Part shown: positions 23,989 to 33,459 of the stretch, one piece after another
How the letters are laid out: every line of letters starts with the position of its first letter
Numbering within the stretch: the stretch's first letter is position 1
NCBI GenBank assembly: GCA_910583925.1
Contig: CAJTZJ010000001.1
Span: 149,511-213,510, forward strand
Origin: an uncultured Eubacterium sp.
GTDB taxonomy: Bacteria > Bacillota > Clostridia > Oscillospirales > Acutalibacteraceae
Direction of reading: 5' to 3'
Length of the DNA: 64,000 nucleotides
Made by a program: the position numbers and the translations under genes
Notes under the pieces: generated by a model
The model's database searches: none
Told to the model about the DNA's origin: nothing
The model's input: only the letters and a program-made list of their open reading frames with translations

Positions 23989-26104
23989 TTTAAAAAAGAT
24001 TTTTACAAATTCAATGGCAATTATTCTTATTGTAGGTGTTGCTGTTCTGCCCTCTCTTTATGCATGGTTTAATATTTATGCAAACTGGGACCCTTATGGA
24101 AGTACGGGCAATATGCAGGTTGCCGTTATCAATGCTGATGAAGGAGCCGAAATTGAAAATCTCAGTATTTGTGTCGGCAATCAGATTGTAACAAATCTTA
24201 AAGCAAATGATTCGATAGATTGGAAATTTGTTTCCAAAGAGGAAGCGATGTACGGTGTTAAATCCGGAAAATATTATGCTGCCGTTGAAATTCCGGAAAA
24301 TTTCAGCGAATCGTTAACAAGTATAGTAAAATCCGATTTCGTTCAGCCAAAAATTACTTATTATGCAAATGAAAAGAAAAATGCGATTGCAACAAAGATA
24401 ACCGATAAGGTTGTTGCAACTGTTCAGACTCAGGTTAATGAATCCTTTGTAACAACGGTTGTAGATGTTTTGAGCGAGGTTTTCGGAATTATCTCCGATG
24501 ATGTATCGGTTAAGGATGAACATCTCTTTGAACAACTTTCAAATCAGATAGATGCTGCCAAAACAAGTATAAACAGTCTTGAAAAAACGGTTTCGGGCTT
24601 TTCTGAAACTGCAGGGCTTATTAAAGAACTCGGCAAAGAGCTTAATAACTCGGAGTTTTCTTCATTAGGCATTGATGCAGGCGCTGCCGTTGATAATACA
24701 CAGGATGCTGTTAAATTTGTTGAAAATTCACTTCTCAGTGTAGCGGATTCGGCAGGTGTGTTAATAAATAGTTTAGATAGAGAGATAGACATTGTAATTG
24801 CTTCCGTTAATGAAGCACAGGATAAAATCAATGCTGTTAAAAATGATGAAACAATCAATACAACGCTTAAGGATATCTATGATAAATTAACAGTTATTTC
24901 GGCTCAGGCATCTTCCGCTTCCGAAATTCTTTCAAAAATAAATTCAAGTCTTCCGCTTCCGATAAGTAAGGTTGATGAGCTGGTTGCAAAGCTGGACAGT
25001 ATTGCGGATCTTTCAAATACGGCTGCAGCTGATCTTGATAAGGCACTAAAAAATAACAAGCCTGTTGATTTTAAAAATATAACCTCAAAGCTCAGCAGTA
25101 TTTCTTCAAAAATGAATTCGGTTGCCAATGATTATAAGAAAACTGCGGTTCCGCAAATCAACAGTGCAGTATCGTCTTTAACGGCAGCTCTCGGCAATGC
25201 TTCAAATATGATTTCCCTGATTGACAGTGATAAAGAAAAAATGGCTGCAATTTTAAAATCTCTTGAAGCTGCAACAACAGCCGGCTCAGTCAGTGCAGAT
25301 TCGTTTCAGGCTCTTTTAGCCGGTGTTTCGGCGGAGCTTGATGTGCTTTCAAAAAATATAACAAATTTAAGCAATAACGAATCCTTTAATGCTTTTTTGA
25401 ATATTATAAGAAGTAATTCGGGCGAATTCGGTGCATTTATGGCCTGCCCTGTAACAATTGAAACGGATAAGGTTTATGAGGTGGAAAATTACGGCTCGGC
25501 TATGGCTCCTTTTTACAGTACATTGGCTGTTTGGGTAGGTGGAGTTGTGCTTGTAGCAATCTTTAAAACAAATGTTAAGCATAAAAACGAGCTGGGGAAT
25601 GTAAAGCCGTATCAGGAATACTTCGGCAGAGGTCTGCTTTTTGTATCTCTTGCTTTTATTCAGGGATTAATTATCTGTCTGGGCGATTTGCTGTTTCTGG
25701 GTATTCAGTGTTATCATCCGTTTCTGTTTGTTCTTGCAGGCTGCTTTGCTTCGGTTGTTTACAGCTTTTTGATTTATTCCTTAACGGTATCCTTCGGTGA
25801 TATCGGAAAGGCGATAGCCGTAATTCTTCTTGTTATTCAGATAGGGGGATCAGGCGGAACATTTCCGATAGATGTTACCCCGAAATTTTTCCGTACGATT
25901 CATCCGTATCTTCCGTTTACCTATGTTGTAAATGCAATGCGTGAATGTGTCTGCGGTACCTTCAGCAATGATTACTGGCTTGATTTGCTCAAGCTTTCGG
26001 CTTATATTGTAATTGCTCTTGTAATCGGGCTTGTAATCAGAATACCGTTTAAAAAACCAATCTCATTCTTTAATAAACGCCTTGAAGATACAGATGTTAT
26101 GTAA
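23957..26104 (+). CDS. YhgE/Pip family membrane protein
   Basis: 715 residues. A basic N-terminus (ILKIFRRDLKKIF) precedes a membrane helix and the family-typical LPSLYAWFNIYANWDPYG segment. A long extracytoplasmic region of about 480 residues is rich in Ser, Asp and Lys with heptad-like helices. Five helices follow at the C-terminus, of ABC-2 permease type. The family includes the phage infection protein Pip of lactococci and YhgE of B. subtilis, and is also found with type VII secretion loci. GAGGAGG lies 6 bases before the ATG at 23957; earlier in-frame ATGs lack such a site. The exact role here is unknown. Confidence 0.9.
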   Translation: MKTILKIFRRDLKKIFTNSMAIILIVGVAVLPSLYAWFNIYANWDPYGSTGNMQVAVINADEGAEIENLSICVGNQIVTNLKANDSIDWKFVSKEEAMYGVKSGKYYAAVEIPENFSESLTSIVKSDFVQPKITYYANEKKNAIATKITDKVVATVQTQVNESFVTTVVDVLSEVFGIISDDVSVKDEHLFEQLSNQIDAAKTSINSLEKTVSGFSETAGLIKELGKELNNSEFSSLGIDAGAAVDNTQDAVKFVENSLLSVADSAGVLINSLDREIDIVIASVNEAQDKINAVKNDETINTTLKDIYDKLTVISAQASSASEILSKINSSLPLPISKVDELVAKLDSIADLSNTAAADLDKALKNNKPVDFKNITSKLSSISSKMNSVANDYKKTAVPQINSAVSSLTAALGNASNMISLIDSDKEKMAAILKSLEAATTAGSVSADSFQALLAGVSAELDVLSKNITNLSNNESFNAFLNIIRSNSGEFGAFMACPVTIETDKVYEVENYGSAMAPFYSTLAVWVGGVVLVAIFKTNVKHKNELGNVKPYQEYFGRGLLFVSLAFIQGLIICLGDLLFLGIQCYHPFLFVLAGCFASVVYSFLIYSLTVSFGDIGKAIAVILLVIQIGGSGGTFPIDVTPKFFRTIHPYLPFTYVVNAMRECVCGTFSNDYWLDLLKLSAYIVIALVIGLVIRIPFKKPISFFNKRLEDTDVM

Positions 26105-26110
26105 ATGCAA

Positions 26111-26137
26111 GCAGCAGCCTTTCGGCTGCTGCTTTTT
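26111..26137 (+). terminator. Terminator of the YhgE operon
   Basis: A perfect 9-bp GC-rich stem (26111-26119 with 26124-26132, loop TTTC) and T5, starting 7 bases past the stop. Confidence 0.93.
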
Positions 26138-26157
26138 GTGATAAAATTTATTCCTTG

Positions 26158-26186
26158 TTGACAATGTGTATGTTTAGGTTTATAAT
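26158..26186 (+). promoter_or_regulatory. Consensus promoter of the TetR-ABC operon
   Basis: TTGACA, 17-base spacer, TATAAT: a perfect sigma-A promoter, which would be strong unless repressed. Confidence 0.85.
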
Positions 26187-26196
26187 AAAAAACAAA

Positions 26197-26216
26197 TGTT
26201 ACGCAACAGATGTTGC
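26197..26216 (+). promoter_or_regulatory. Candidate TetR autorepression operator
   Basis: A perfect palindrome GCAACA-GA-TGTTGC (26203-26216) with an overlapping TGTT-ACGC-AACA (26197-26208), lying 11-30 bases after the -10 box, on the predicted transcript start and 25 bases before tetR. Confidence 0.65.
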
Positions 26217-26240
26217 TTATAAAATGAAAAGAGTGATTAT

Positions 26241-26819
26241 TTGCCTCCGAAATATAAGTTTACAAAAGAAGAGATTATTGAAGCTTCGTTGAATATGATA
26301 AGAGAAAGCGGAACGGAAAGTATAACTGCAAGAGCGCTTGCCGAAAGGCTTGGCTCTTCTTCCAAACCTATTTTCAGCCTGTTCAGAAATATGGACGAGG
26401 TTATGCACGAAACGGTAAAGGCAATAAAAAATATATATAATCAATATATAGTAATCGGTCTTTCCTCCGATTTGCCGTTTAAGGGTGTTGGTACGCAATA
26501 TATATTGTTTGCAAAAAATGAACCGAATTTTTTCAAGCTGCTTTTTATGAACCATTGCGGTGAGGCTTCGGATGTTTTGAGTACATTGCCTGATATTGAT
26601 GATAATTACAAAGAGATTCTTCTTTCTGTTCAGATGTATGATTCACTTTCAGAGTTTGAAGCAAAAAAGCTTTATAAGCATTTATGGATATATACTCATG
26701 GAATAGCTTCTCTGATTGCAACGGATGTCTGCTGTTTTACGGCAGAGGAAATCGGAGAAATGATGACAGAGGTATTCAAAAGCCTTGTCAATAATATGAA
26801 AGGGGATAATTCATTGTGA
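26241..26819 (+). CDS. TetR-family transcriptional regulator
   Basis: 192 residues. The N-terminal helix-turn-helix covers about residues 8-52 (TARALAERLGSSSKPIF). The rest is a helical ligand-binding domain, of the type seen in the short AcrR-like regulators of ABC exporters. The likely start is TTG at 26241 with a weak GAGTG site; no better ATG is in frame upstream. It overlaps the ABC ATPase start by 4 bases. It probably represses its own operon through the palindrome at the promoter; the ligand is unknown. Confidence 0.9.
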   Translation: MPPKYKFTKEEIIEASLNMIRESGTESITARALAERLGSSSKPIFSLFRNMDEVMHETVKAIKNIYNQYIVIGLSSDLPFKGVGTQYILFAKNEPNFFKLLFMNHCGEASDVLSTLPDIDDNYKEILLSVQMYDSLSEFEAKKLYKHLWIYTHGIASLIATDVCCFTAEEIGEMMTEVFKSLVNNMKGDNSL

Positions 26820-27508
26820 TTTCAATTAAAAATATAGAAAAATCATACGGAACAAAGGAAGCGCCCGTAAAGGTGCTTAAGGGAATTTCTTTTGATATTA
26901 AAGATAAAGATTTTGTTGTTATTTTAGGTGCCTCCGGCTCCGGAAAATCAACGCTGCTTAATATTATTTCGGGGATTGAAAGAGCGGATAAAGGCAGGGT
27001 CCTTTATGATAATCTAGATATAACTGAGTTAACTGACAGCGAATTGACCGCTTTCAGAAAAGATAATACCGGCTTTGTTTTTCAGCAATATTATCTGCTT
27101 TCAAATATGAATGTAGACAGAAATGTTAAAATGTGTGCTGATCTGGCAGGAAACCGTGATTACAAAAAGATTATTGAAGCAGTTGGATTAAAGGATGAAA
27201 TCAAAAAATATCCAAGTGAGCTGAGCGGAGGGGAACAGCAGCGTGTTTCGCTCGCAAGAGCATTGGCAAAAAAGCCTGCCATGCTTTTTCTTGATGAGCC
27301 GACAGGTGCGCTGGATGAAGAAACAGGCAGATTGGTGCTTGATTATATAAGCAAGCTGCAAAAGGAATATGGCTTTACTGTTGTAATGGTTACGCATAAT
27401 GAGAATATATCGGAAATGGCTGAAACAGTAATAAAAATGAACAGCGGCAGAGTTGTTGATTTTTATTCGAATAAACTTCAGAAAACTGCCTATGAGATTG
27501 GCTGGTAA
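26816..27508 (+). CDS. ABC transporter ATPase, MacB/LolD type
   Basis: 230 residues with Walker A GASGSGKST (about residues 39-47), Q-loop in VFQQYYLL, signature LSGGEQQR, Walker B MLFLDEPTGALD, and the H-loop VTHN. This is the type that works with FtsX-like permeases in exporters or antibiotic-peptide resistance systems such as BceAB. The start is GTG within the GTGA overlap with tetR. Its permease follows after 5 bases. Confidence 0.95.
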   Translation: MISIKNIEKSYGTKEAPVKVLKGISFDIKDKDFVVILGASGSGKSTLLNIISGIERADKGRVLYDNLDITELTDSELTAFRKDNTGFVFQQYYLLSNMNVDRNVKMCADLAGNRDYKKIIEAVGLKDEIKKYPSELSGGEQQRVSLARALAKKPAMLFLDEPTGALDEETGRLVLDYISKLQKEYGFTVVMVTHNENISEMAETVIKMNSGRVVDFYSNKLQKTAYEIGW

Positions 27509-27513
27509 TAACA

Positions 27514-28650
27514 ATGGTTATCGGATTAAAAAACAGTATTAAGTTTATAGGGATAAGTGTTATTTCATTTTGTGCCATATTTATATGTACACTTTTTATG
27601 AATTATAGTATAGATTTATCTTCATCAGAGGCGCAGATGGTTGATGAAATGTCAAAGGTTATGTTTGATGCACAGCTTATGACAAGTAAGGTAGTATGCG
27701 GTGTATCAGGCGGATGTATGCTTGTTACAAGCATTGTTCTTCTGTGCTTTTATATAAAAAACTATATTGATAATCATAGAAAAGAGCTCGGCATTCTTAA
27801 GGCGCTTGGTTTTTCGGATTTCAGATTGGCAAAGGGTTTTTCTGTTTTTGGATTTAATGTTTTTATCGGAACAGCAGCAGGCTTTTTATCGGCATTTTGT
27901 TTAATGCCGAAATTTTATACGGTGCAGAATGCCGATCATCTTTTTCCGGATATAGATGTCTGCTTTCATTTGTCTATCCCGATTTATCTTGTTCTTTTAC
28001 CGTCAGTGTTCTTTTCTGCTGCTTCCGTGCTTTACAGTCTGTTAAAACTGAAAGTTCCGGTAATAAATCTTATTAAAGGCAAGCAAAGCAGAGTGAAGCA
28101 CTATAAAAATAAAAATGCAGATTTGCCGTTTATTGATGAGATGAAGCGGGGCGTAATCCGCCAAAGAATTTCTCTTATAATATTTATTTTTCTTTCTGCA
28201 TTTTCATATTCTTCAACTATGCAGATGTCCTTTAGTATGAAGGAATATGCCGATATTATGATGAGCGTTCTTATGGTTGCAATCGGAATTTTGTTTTCGT
28301 GTATAACCTTATTTCTTGCTGTATCATCTGTTGTTAAGTTCAATTGCGTAAATATTTCACTGATGAATGCTTTTGGATATAAATACCGTTCGTGCAGTAA
28401 TGCCGTTCTCGGCGGATACAGACCGTTTGCTTATATCGGTTTTGCGGTTGGAACTGGATACCAATACGGACTTCTTAAGCTGATGGTAAATGTTGTGTTC
28501 GGGAATGTTGCTGATATAGCTGAATTTAGTTTCAATTTCAAAGCTTTTGTTATCGCAATTGTAACCTTTGTTATTTTCTATGAAGCTGTTATGCTCTTCT
28601 GTTCAGAAAAAATAAAACATATTTCGCTGAAAAAGATTATGACAGATTAA
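27514..28650 (+). CDS. FtsX-like ABC permease with two half modules
   Basis: 378 residues with eight predicted helices, arranged as two blocks of four (about residues 7-175 and 213-362). The first block has the FtsX pattern, including the RKELGILKALGFS cytoplasmic loop after helix 2 that contacts the ATPase. The outer loops are short, without the large extracellular domain of BceB. It forms a small exporter or mechanotransmission complex with the upstream ATPase under TetR control. Substrate unknown. Confidence 0.88.
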   Translation: MVIGLKNSIKFIGISVISFCAIFICTLFMNYSIDLSSSEAQMVDEMSKVMFDAQLMTSKVVCGVSGGCMLVTSIVLLCFYIKNYIDNHRKELGILKALGFSDFRLAKGFSVFGFNVFIGTAAGFLSAFCLMPKFYTVQNADHLFPDIDVCFHLSIPIYLVLLPSVFFSAASVLYSLLKLKVPVINLIKGKQSRVKHYKNKNADLPFIDEMKRGVIRQRISLIIFIFLSAFSYSSTMQMSFSMKEYADIMMSVLMVAIGILFSCITLFLAVSSVVKFNCVNISLMNAFGYKYRSCSNAVLGGYRPFAYIGFAVGTGYQYGLLKLMVNVVFGNVADIAEFSFNFKAFVIAIVTFVIFYEAVMLFCSEKIKHISLKKIMTD

Positions 28651-28666
28651 AGTTAATGATATCCAT

Positions 28667-28709
28667 AAAAAAGCACCTCAAAGTTTGAATGTCTTTGAGG
28701 TGCTTTTTT
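28667..28709. terminator. Bidirectional terminator between the permease gene and proC
   Basis: A 17-bp perfect stem (28667-28683 with 28693-28709) starting with A6 and ending with T6 between convergent genes. Confidence 0.93.
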
Positions 28710-28715
28710 ATGTTT

Positions 28716-29513
28716 TTATAATTTACTGTCCTTATCAATTGCTTTATCAACTGCATTATGGATTGCTGCTTCAAAGCCGTCTGCCTGAAGAGAGGTTACC
28801 CCCTCAATAGTAGTTCCGCCCGGGGAGCATACTTGGTCAATCAGATCAAACGGATGCGTGTCGCTCTCTGAAATCAGTTTTGCACTGCCTAAAACAGACT
28901 GTGCTGCAATTTTAAGTGCAACATCCTTCTTCATTCCGTTTTTAACGCCTGCTCTTGCAAGTGCATCAATAAACATATAAACGAAAGCAGGGGAGCATCC
29001 TGCAAGTACACCGAAAAGTGAAAAACTGCTTTCCGGAAGTGCAAGAATTGTTCCTACCGCACCGAAGATTTTTTCAATTTCTTTCTTCTCTTCGTCCGTA
29101 ACAAGATTGTTTGTGCAGTAAGCGCTGCAGGCAGCAGCAACCTTTGCGTTAATATTCGGCATAATGCGAACAAGTTTGCAGTCATGTGTAAGGTTGTCCC
29201 TTAAAAATTCAAGCGTTTTTCCTGCTGCAATTGAAATGACGACAATGTCCTTTTTTTCAAGCTCGAAATTGATTTCCTCAAGAACAGCAGTAATCATATT
29301 GGGCTTAACAGCCAGAATAACAAAATCTGAATTCATAACAATTTCTTTTGCATTGCTGCATTTTGTAATTCCGTAATCTTTAACAGCCCTGTCAATGCTT
29401 GGTTCATATGGGTCAAAGGCGAAAACCTTGCTTTTTTCAACAACGCCTGCTTCTGTAATGCCTTTTATAATTGCTGCTCCCATATTGCCGCAGCCGATAA
29501 ATCCGATGGTCAT
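28716..29513 (-). CDS. proC: Pyrroline-5-carboxylate reductase
   Basis: 265 residues. The NAD(P) motif GFIGCGNMG is at the N-terminus and the family signature SPGGTTIEGV near residue 230. It makes L-proline from pyrroline-5-carboxylate, the last step of proline synthesis, in the cytoplasm. AGGAGG precedes the ATG. It lies 60 bases downstream of spoIIID on the same strand with no clear terminator between, so read-through is possible. Confidence 0.95.
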   Translation of the reverse strand: MTIGFIGCGNMGAAIIKGITEAGVVEKSKVFAFDPYEPSIDRAVKDYGITKCSNAKEIVMNSDFVILAVKPNMITAVLEEINFELEKKDIVVISIAAGKTLEFLRDNLTHDCKLVRIMPNINAKVAAACSAYCTNNLVTDEEKKEIEKIFGAVGTILALPESSFSLFGVLAGCSPAFVYMFIDALARAGVKNGMKKDVALKIAAQSVLGSAKLISESDTHPFDLIDQVCSPGGTTIEGVTSLQADGFEAAIHNAVDKAIDKDSKL

Positions 29514-29573
29514 AATAAATCCTCCTGTGTGTATTCATTCTTAGATATATACTACCACGCAGAAGGAAAAATA

Positions 29574-29840
29574 TCAATTCTTTTTGTAATTGCTGTATTT
29601 CTTTTTTGTTGCATTACCGCCTCTTATGTGGCGCTCTGCTTTGTTTTCCTGCAAAACCTTTGAAACTTCCTCATAAAGTGTTTTATCTATTTCATAAAGC
29701 CTTTTTGTAACATCAATATGTACAGTGGATTTGCTTATTCCGAAAACTGCTCCCGCCTGTCTTACGGTAGCTCCTGTATCCCTTATGTATTCTCCGATTT
29801 CAACGCATCTTTTTTCAACATTACCGTTCAAGTGTTTCAC
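29574..29840 (-). CDS. spoIIID: Sporulation regulator SpoIIID
   Basis: 88 residues, the usual SpoIIID length. The helix-turn-helix ATVRQAGAVFGISKSTVH is preceded by VEIGEYI, and the family tail HIRGGNATKKKY is present. SpoIIID is a mother-cell DNA-binding protein that adjusts SigE-dependent transcription and leads to SigK. The start is GTG at 29840 (AAGGA only 2 bases away) or a TTG three codons on; the first is kept because it matches family length. It marks the organism as a spore former. Confidence 0.93.
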   Translation of the reverse strand: MKHLNGNVEKRCVEIGEYIRDTGATVRQAGAVFGISKSTVHIDVTKRLYEIDKTLYEEVSKVLQENKAERHIRGGNATKKKYSNYKKN

Positions 29841-29967
29841 CGTCCTTGATAATATATATTTTCGTATGAGGAAAAATATTACAAAAAATGCAGTGAATAA
29901 ATGGTAGATTTCTGTTAGGTTTTATGTTAATATTATATATAACTTAATTTAAATACAGGAGGATATT

Positions 29968-30441
29968 ATGCTTATTCGCAGAGCGGAAAATATTGATATT
30001 CCTAAAATTAATGATTTATTAAGGCAGGTTTGTCTTGTTCATCATAACGGAAGACCCGATTTGTTTAAATACGGGGCACAAAAATATGCAGATGAAGAGC
30101 TTATTCAAATTATTTCTGATGATGAAAAGCCTGTATTTGTTGCTGTTGATGAGGATAATACGGTTTTAGGCTATGTCTTCTGCATATTTGAGCGGCATAT
30201 TAATGACAATATCCTGACAGATGTTAAAACGCTTTATATTGATGATTTGTGTGTTGATGAAAGCCTTAGAGGTAAGCATATCGGAAAGCAGCTTTATGAT
30301 TATGTAGTTTCCTTTGCAAAGGAAAACGGCTGCTATAATCTAACCCTTAATGTATGGAACTGCAATGATTCAGCTATGAAGTTTTATGAAAAATGCGGTT
30401 TGAAGCCACAGAAAACCCACCTTGAAATGATTTTAAAATAA
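29968..30441 (+). CDS. GNAT-family N-acetyltransferase
   Basis: 157 residues. The acetyl-CoA motif A appears as SLRGKHIGKQLYDYV after the YIDDLCVDE strand, and the C-terminal NVWNCNDSAMKFYEKCG is typical of the fold. Such enzymes acetylate small amines or protein N-termini; the substrate is not known. AGGAGG lies 6 bases before the ATG. lacZ follows after 18 bases, so the two are probably one transcript. Confidence 0.92.
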   Translation: MLIRRAENIDIPKINDLLRQVCLVHHNGRPDLFKYGAQKYADEELIQIISDDEKPVFVAVDEDNTVLGYVFCIFERHINDNILTDVKTLYIDDLCVDESLRGKHIGKQLYDYVVSFAKENGCYNLTLNVWNCNDSAMKFYEKCGLKPQKTHLEMILK

Positions 30442-30459
30442 TATGAACGGAGTCTTATT

Positions 30460-33459
30460 ATGATTTACAAATTAAAAAAAGATAATTATAAGAATTTCAA
30501 TGTTTTTGCTGAAAATCTTTTAACCCCGCGTGCATATTTTATTCCTTTTTCCGATAGCGAAGAGCTTGATAAAACGGATATAAGAACGGAAAGGTATAAT
30601 TCTTCAAGAGTTGCTGTTTTATCAGGAGAATGGAATTTTAAATATTATTCAAAGGTATCTGAAATGCCTGATGAATTTGATACGGACAATGAGGATATGG
30701 ATACGGTGCAGGTTCCGTCTATGTGGCAGTATACAGGCTATGAAAGACCGTATTATGTAAATCAGCGTTATCAGTTTAATGTTGATCCTCCTAATTTTCC
30801 GGAAGACTGCCCGGTTGCTGTTTATTCAAAAAAGTTTATTATAAGCGATACAACAGGCAATTTCAGCGTTGCCTTTCTTGGCGTTGCAGGAAGCCTTGAT
30901 GTTTTTGTAAACGGCAATTATGTCGGCTATAGTGAGGGCAGTCATAATACCGCCGAATTTGATATAACTCCTTATCTTGCAGACGGCGAAAATGAAATTG
31001 CTGCCATTGTTCATAAGTGGTGCAACGGAACTTATATTGAAGCACAGGATATGTTCAGAAGCAACGGGATTTTCCGTGATGTTCTTATTTACAGAACCGG
31101 CGATAATTCAATATATGATTTCGAAGCGAACATTACATACAATCAGGATGGCTCATATATGCTTGATGTTATTCCGCAGCTTAAGCTTAAATCAGAGGTG
31201 TCTTTTAATGCCGTTATCAAGGATAATGATAAGATTGTTGCTGAAAAAACAATCAGTGTCTGCCCGGGTAAAACGGATAAAATAACCTTTGATGTGCTTG
31301 ATGTTGAAGAATGGAGCGCTGAAATACCAAAGCTTTATGATTTATATATATCGCTTTCAGACAGCGATGAAACAGAAGAGATTATAAGAAAGAAAATCGG
31401 CTTCAGGCATGTTGAAATCAGAAAGAATATTTTCTATTTCAATAATAAAAGAATTAAGCTTCTCGGTGTTAATCATCATGATACAACTGCAAAAGCAGGC
31501 TATGTTATGACGATGGAAGATCTTGAAAAAGATATTAAAATATTCAAAGAGTACAATGTAAACTGCGTTCGTACATCTCATTATCCTCCCGATCCTGCAT
31601 TCATTGAACTTTGCGATGAATATGGTATCTATGTTGTTGATGAGGCTGATATAGAGGCTCACGGTGTCTGCTGTGACGGTCCGTACAGACCAAATCTAAT
31701 CAGTAATAATCTGCAGTGGAAAGAGCATTACTGGGATAGGGTAAACCGAATGTTCCAGCGTGATAAAAACAGCCCGAGTATTACAATGTGGTCGCTTGGA
31801 AATGAAGCAGGCGGCATTAAATGTCAGGACTATTGCTATAAGAATTTAAAGGAATTAACAGCAATACCGATTCATTATGAGGGAGCAACAAGAACACGCC
31901 GCTTTTCTTATGATGTTCATTCCGAAATGTATCCGGCTCAGCCAAAATGCGAAAAGGTTGCAGCAGGCAGAGGGCTTAGCGCAAAGTATTATGAAAAGCC
32001 ATTTTTCCTTTGTGAATATGCCCATGCAATGGGTGTTGGCGCAGGCGATCTGGAGCGTTATGTCAAGGCATTTTATTCAAGTGATATTATGATGGGCGGA
32101 TGTATCTGGGAATTTGCCGATCATGCAGTATACCACGAAAACGGCGATTATAAATATACCTATGGCGGCGATCATGGCGAGTGGAAGCATGATGGTAATT
32201 TCTGTGTTGATGGTCTGTTTAATGCAGACAGAACACCGCATGCAGGTGCTGTTCAGATGAAAAATTGCTATCGTCCGGTAAGAGCAAAGCATAAAGAGAA
32301 TCATAGATTTGAATTTACAAGCAAAAGCTATTTTAAAACGCAGAAATGTGTTGTAAAGTATTCTGTTTTAAATAATGGAATTGAAGCTGAAAATGGCGAA
32401 TTTGAGCTTGAAATTGAACCTACAAGAACAGTTGCAAAAGAAATTGAGTATTCTGTTCATGCGCATACAGTTATCGTTTTCAATTACTTTGACGGCGAAA
32501 AGCACATTGCAAGAGAGCAGATTGTCCTCAGCGATGCGTATAAAGCTGAGCCGATATCCGAAAGCGAAGCACCAAAGGTTTCCAATAGTGAACGAAAGCT
32601 TTTTATCAGCACAGATAAGTTTGAAATTGTTTATAATACGGCAAACTGTGTATTGGAAAGCTATATTTATAATGGTAAACAGCTTTTTAATCAAAATCCT
32701 CTCGGCTCCGAAAAGGGATTTAATCCTGAGCTTTACAGAGCGCCTCTGGATAATGATATGTATTTGTGCAGAAATTGGCATAAAAAAGGCATTGATAAGC
32801 TTGCCTTTGAAAGTAAAAAGCAGAAGGAATATTATCATATAGAAGATAATGCAGTTGTTTTAAATGCCGAATATAAGCTTGTTTCGCCAAAATGCAGACG
32901 GCTTGGAAAGCTCCTTGTAACATATAAGATTCACGGCAACGGAGAAATTCAGGTTGATTATTGCTATAGAAATCTTAAGGTGCGCAATGTTCCAAGGCTT
33001 GGCATTACGCTTGAAATGCCGAAAAACTTTTCAGATGTTAAATATTTCGGCTATGATATGCTTACCCTCTCTGATTTTAAAGAGCATTCTGTTTTTGCGG
33101 TTTCAGAACTTAAGGTTTCCGATATGCACGAGGTTTATGTTAAGCCTCAGGAAAGCGGAATGAGATATAATACCTATTGGGCAGAGCTTACTGATGCTGA
33201 CGGTGCAGGACTTCGTTTTGAAAGTGAGAAATCCTTTGTGTTTGATGCAAATCACTTCAATGTCAGTCAATGGGCAAAAGCAGCGCATGCCGAAGATTTG
33301 AAGGAGTATGAAACAACAGCTGTTCATATTGACGGATATATGCTTGGTGCAGGCTCAAATGCCTGTGGTCCTGCTCCGTTTGATGAACATAAAAAGACAA
33401 TTGTCAGCGAATATGAAAACAGCTTTACTGTTAAGCCGATAGGAAATCAGAATGTTTAG
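30460..33459 (+). CDS. lacZ: Beta-galactosidase, glycoside hydrolase family 2
   Basis: 999 residues, near the 1,020 of E. coli LacZ. The N-terminal sugar-binding, immunoglobulin-like and TIM-barrel domains are followed by the C-terminal beta-galactosidase small-chain domain. The acid/base is Glu449 in WSLGNEAGG and the nucleophile Glu519 in FFLCEYAHAMG. No signal peptide, so it acts in the cytoplasm on lactose or other beta-galactosides taken up. Its last 8 bases overlap acpS. No lactose permease or repressor is adjacent. Confidence 0.95.
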   Translation: MIYKLKKDNYKNFNVFAENLLTPRAYFIPFSDSEELDKTDIRTERYNSSRVAVLSGEWNFKYYSKVSEMPDEFDTDNEDMDTVQVPSMWQYTGYERPYYVNQRYQFNVDPPNFPEDCPVAVYSKKFIISDTTGNFSVAFLGVAGSLDVFVNGNYVGYSEGSHNTAEFDITPYLADGENEIAAIVHKWCNGTYIEAQDMFRSNGIFRDVLIYRTGDNSIYDFEANITYNQDGSYMLDVIPQLKLKSEVSFNAVIKDNDKIVAEKTISVCPGKTDKITFDVLDVEEWSAEIPKLYDLYISLSDSDETEEIIRKKIGFRHVEIRKNIFYFNNKRIKLLGVNHHDTTAKAGYVMTMEDLEKDIKIFKEYNVNCVRTSHYPPDPAFIELCDEYGIYVVDEADIEAHGVCCDGPYRPNLISNNLQWKEHYWDRVNRMFQRDKNSPSITMWSLGNEAGGIKCQDYCYKNLKELTAIPIHYEGATRTRRFSYDVHSEMYPAQPKCEKVAAGRGLSAKYYEKPFFLCEYAHAMGVGAGDLERYVKAFYSSDIMMGGCIWEFADHAVYHENGDYKYTYGGDHGEWKHDGNFCVDGLFNADRTPHAGAVQMKNCYRPVRAKHKENHRFEFTSKSYFKTQKCVVKYSVLNNGIEAENGEFELEIEPTRTVAKEIEYSVHAHTVIVFNYFDGEKHIAREQIVLSDAYKAEPISESEAPKVSNSERKLFISTDKFEIVYNTANCVLESYIYNGKQLFNQNPLGSEKGFNPELYRAPLDNDMYLCRNWHKKGIDKLAFESKKQKEYYHIEDNAVVLNAEYKLVSPKCRRLGKLLVTYKIHGNGEIQVDYCYRNLKVRNVPRLGITLEMPKNFSDVKYFGYDMLTLSDFKEHSVFAVSELKVSDMHEVYVKPQESGMRYNTYWAELTDADGAGLRFESEKSFVFDANHFNVSQWAKAAHAEDLKEYETTAVHIDGYMLGAGSNACGPAPFDEHKKTIVSEYENSFTVKPIGNQNV

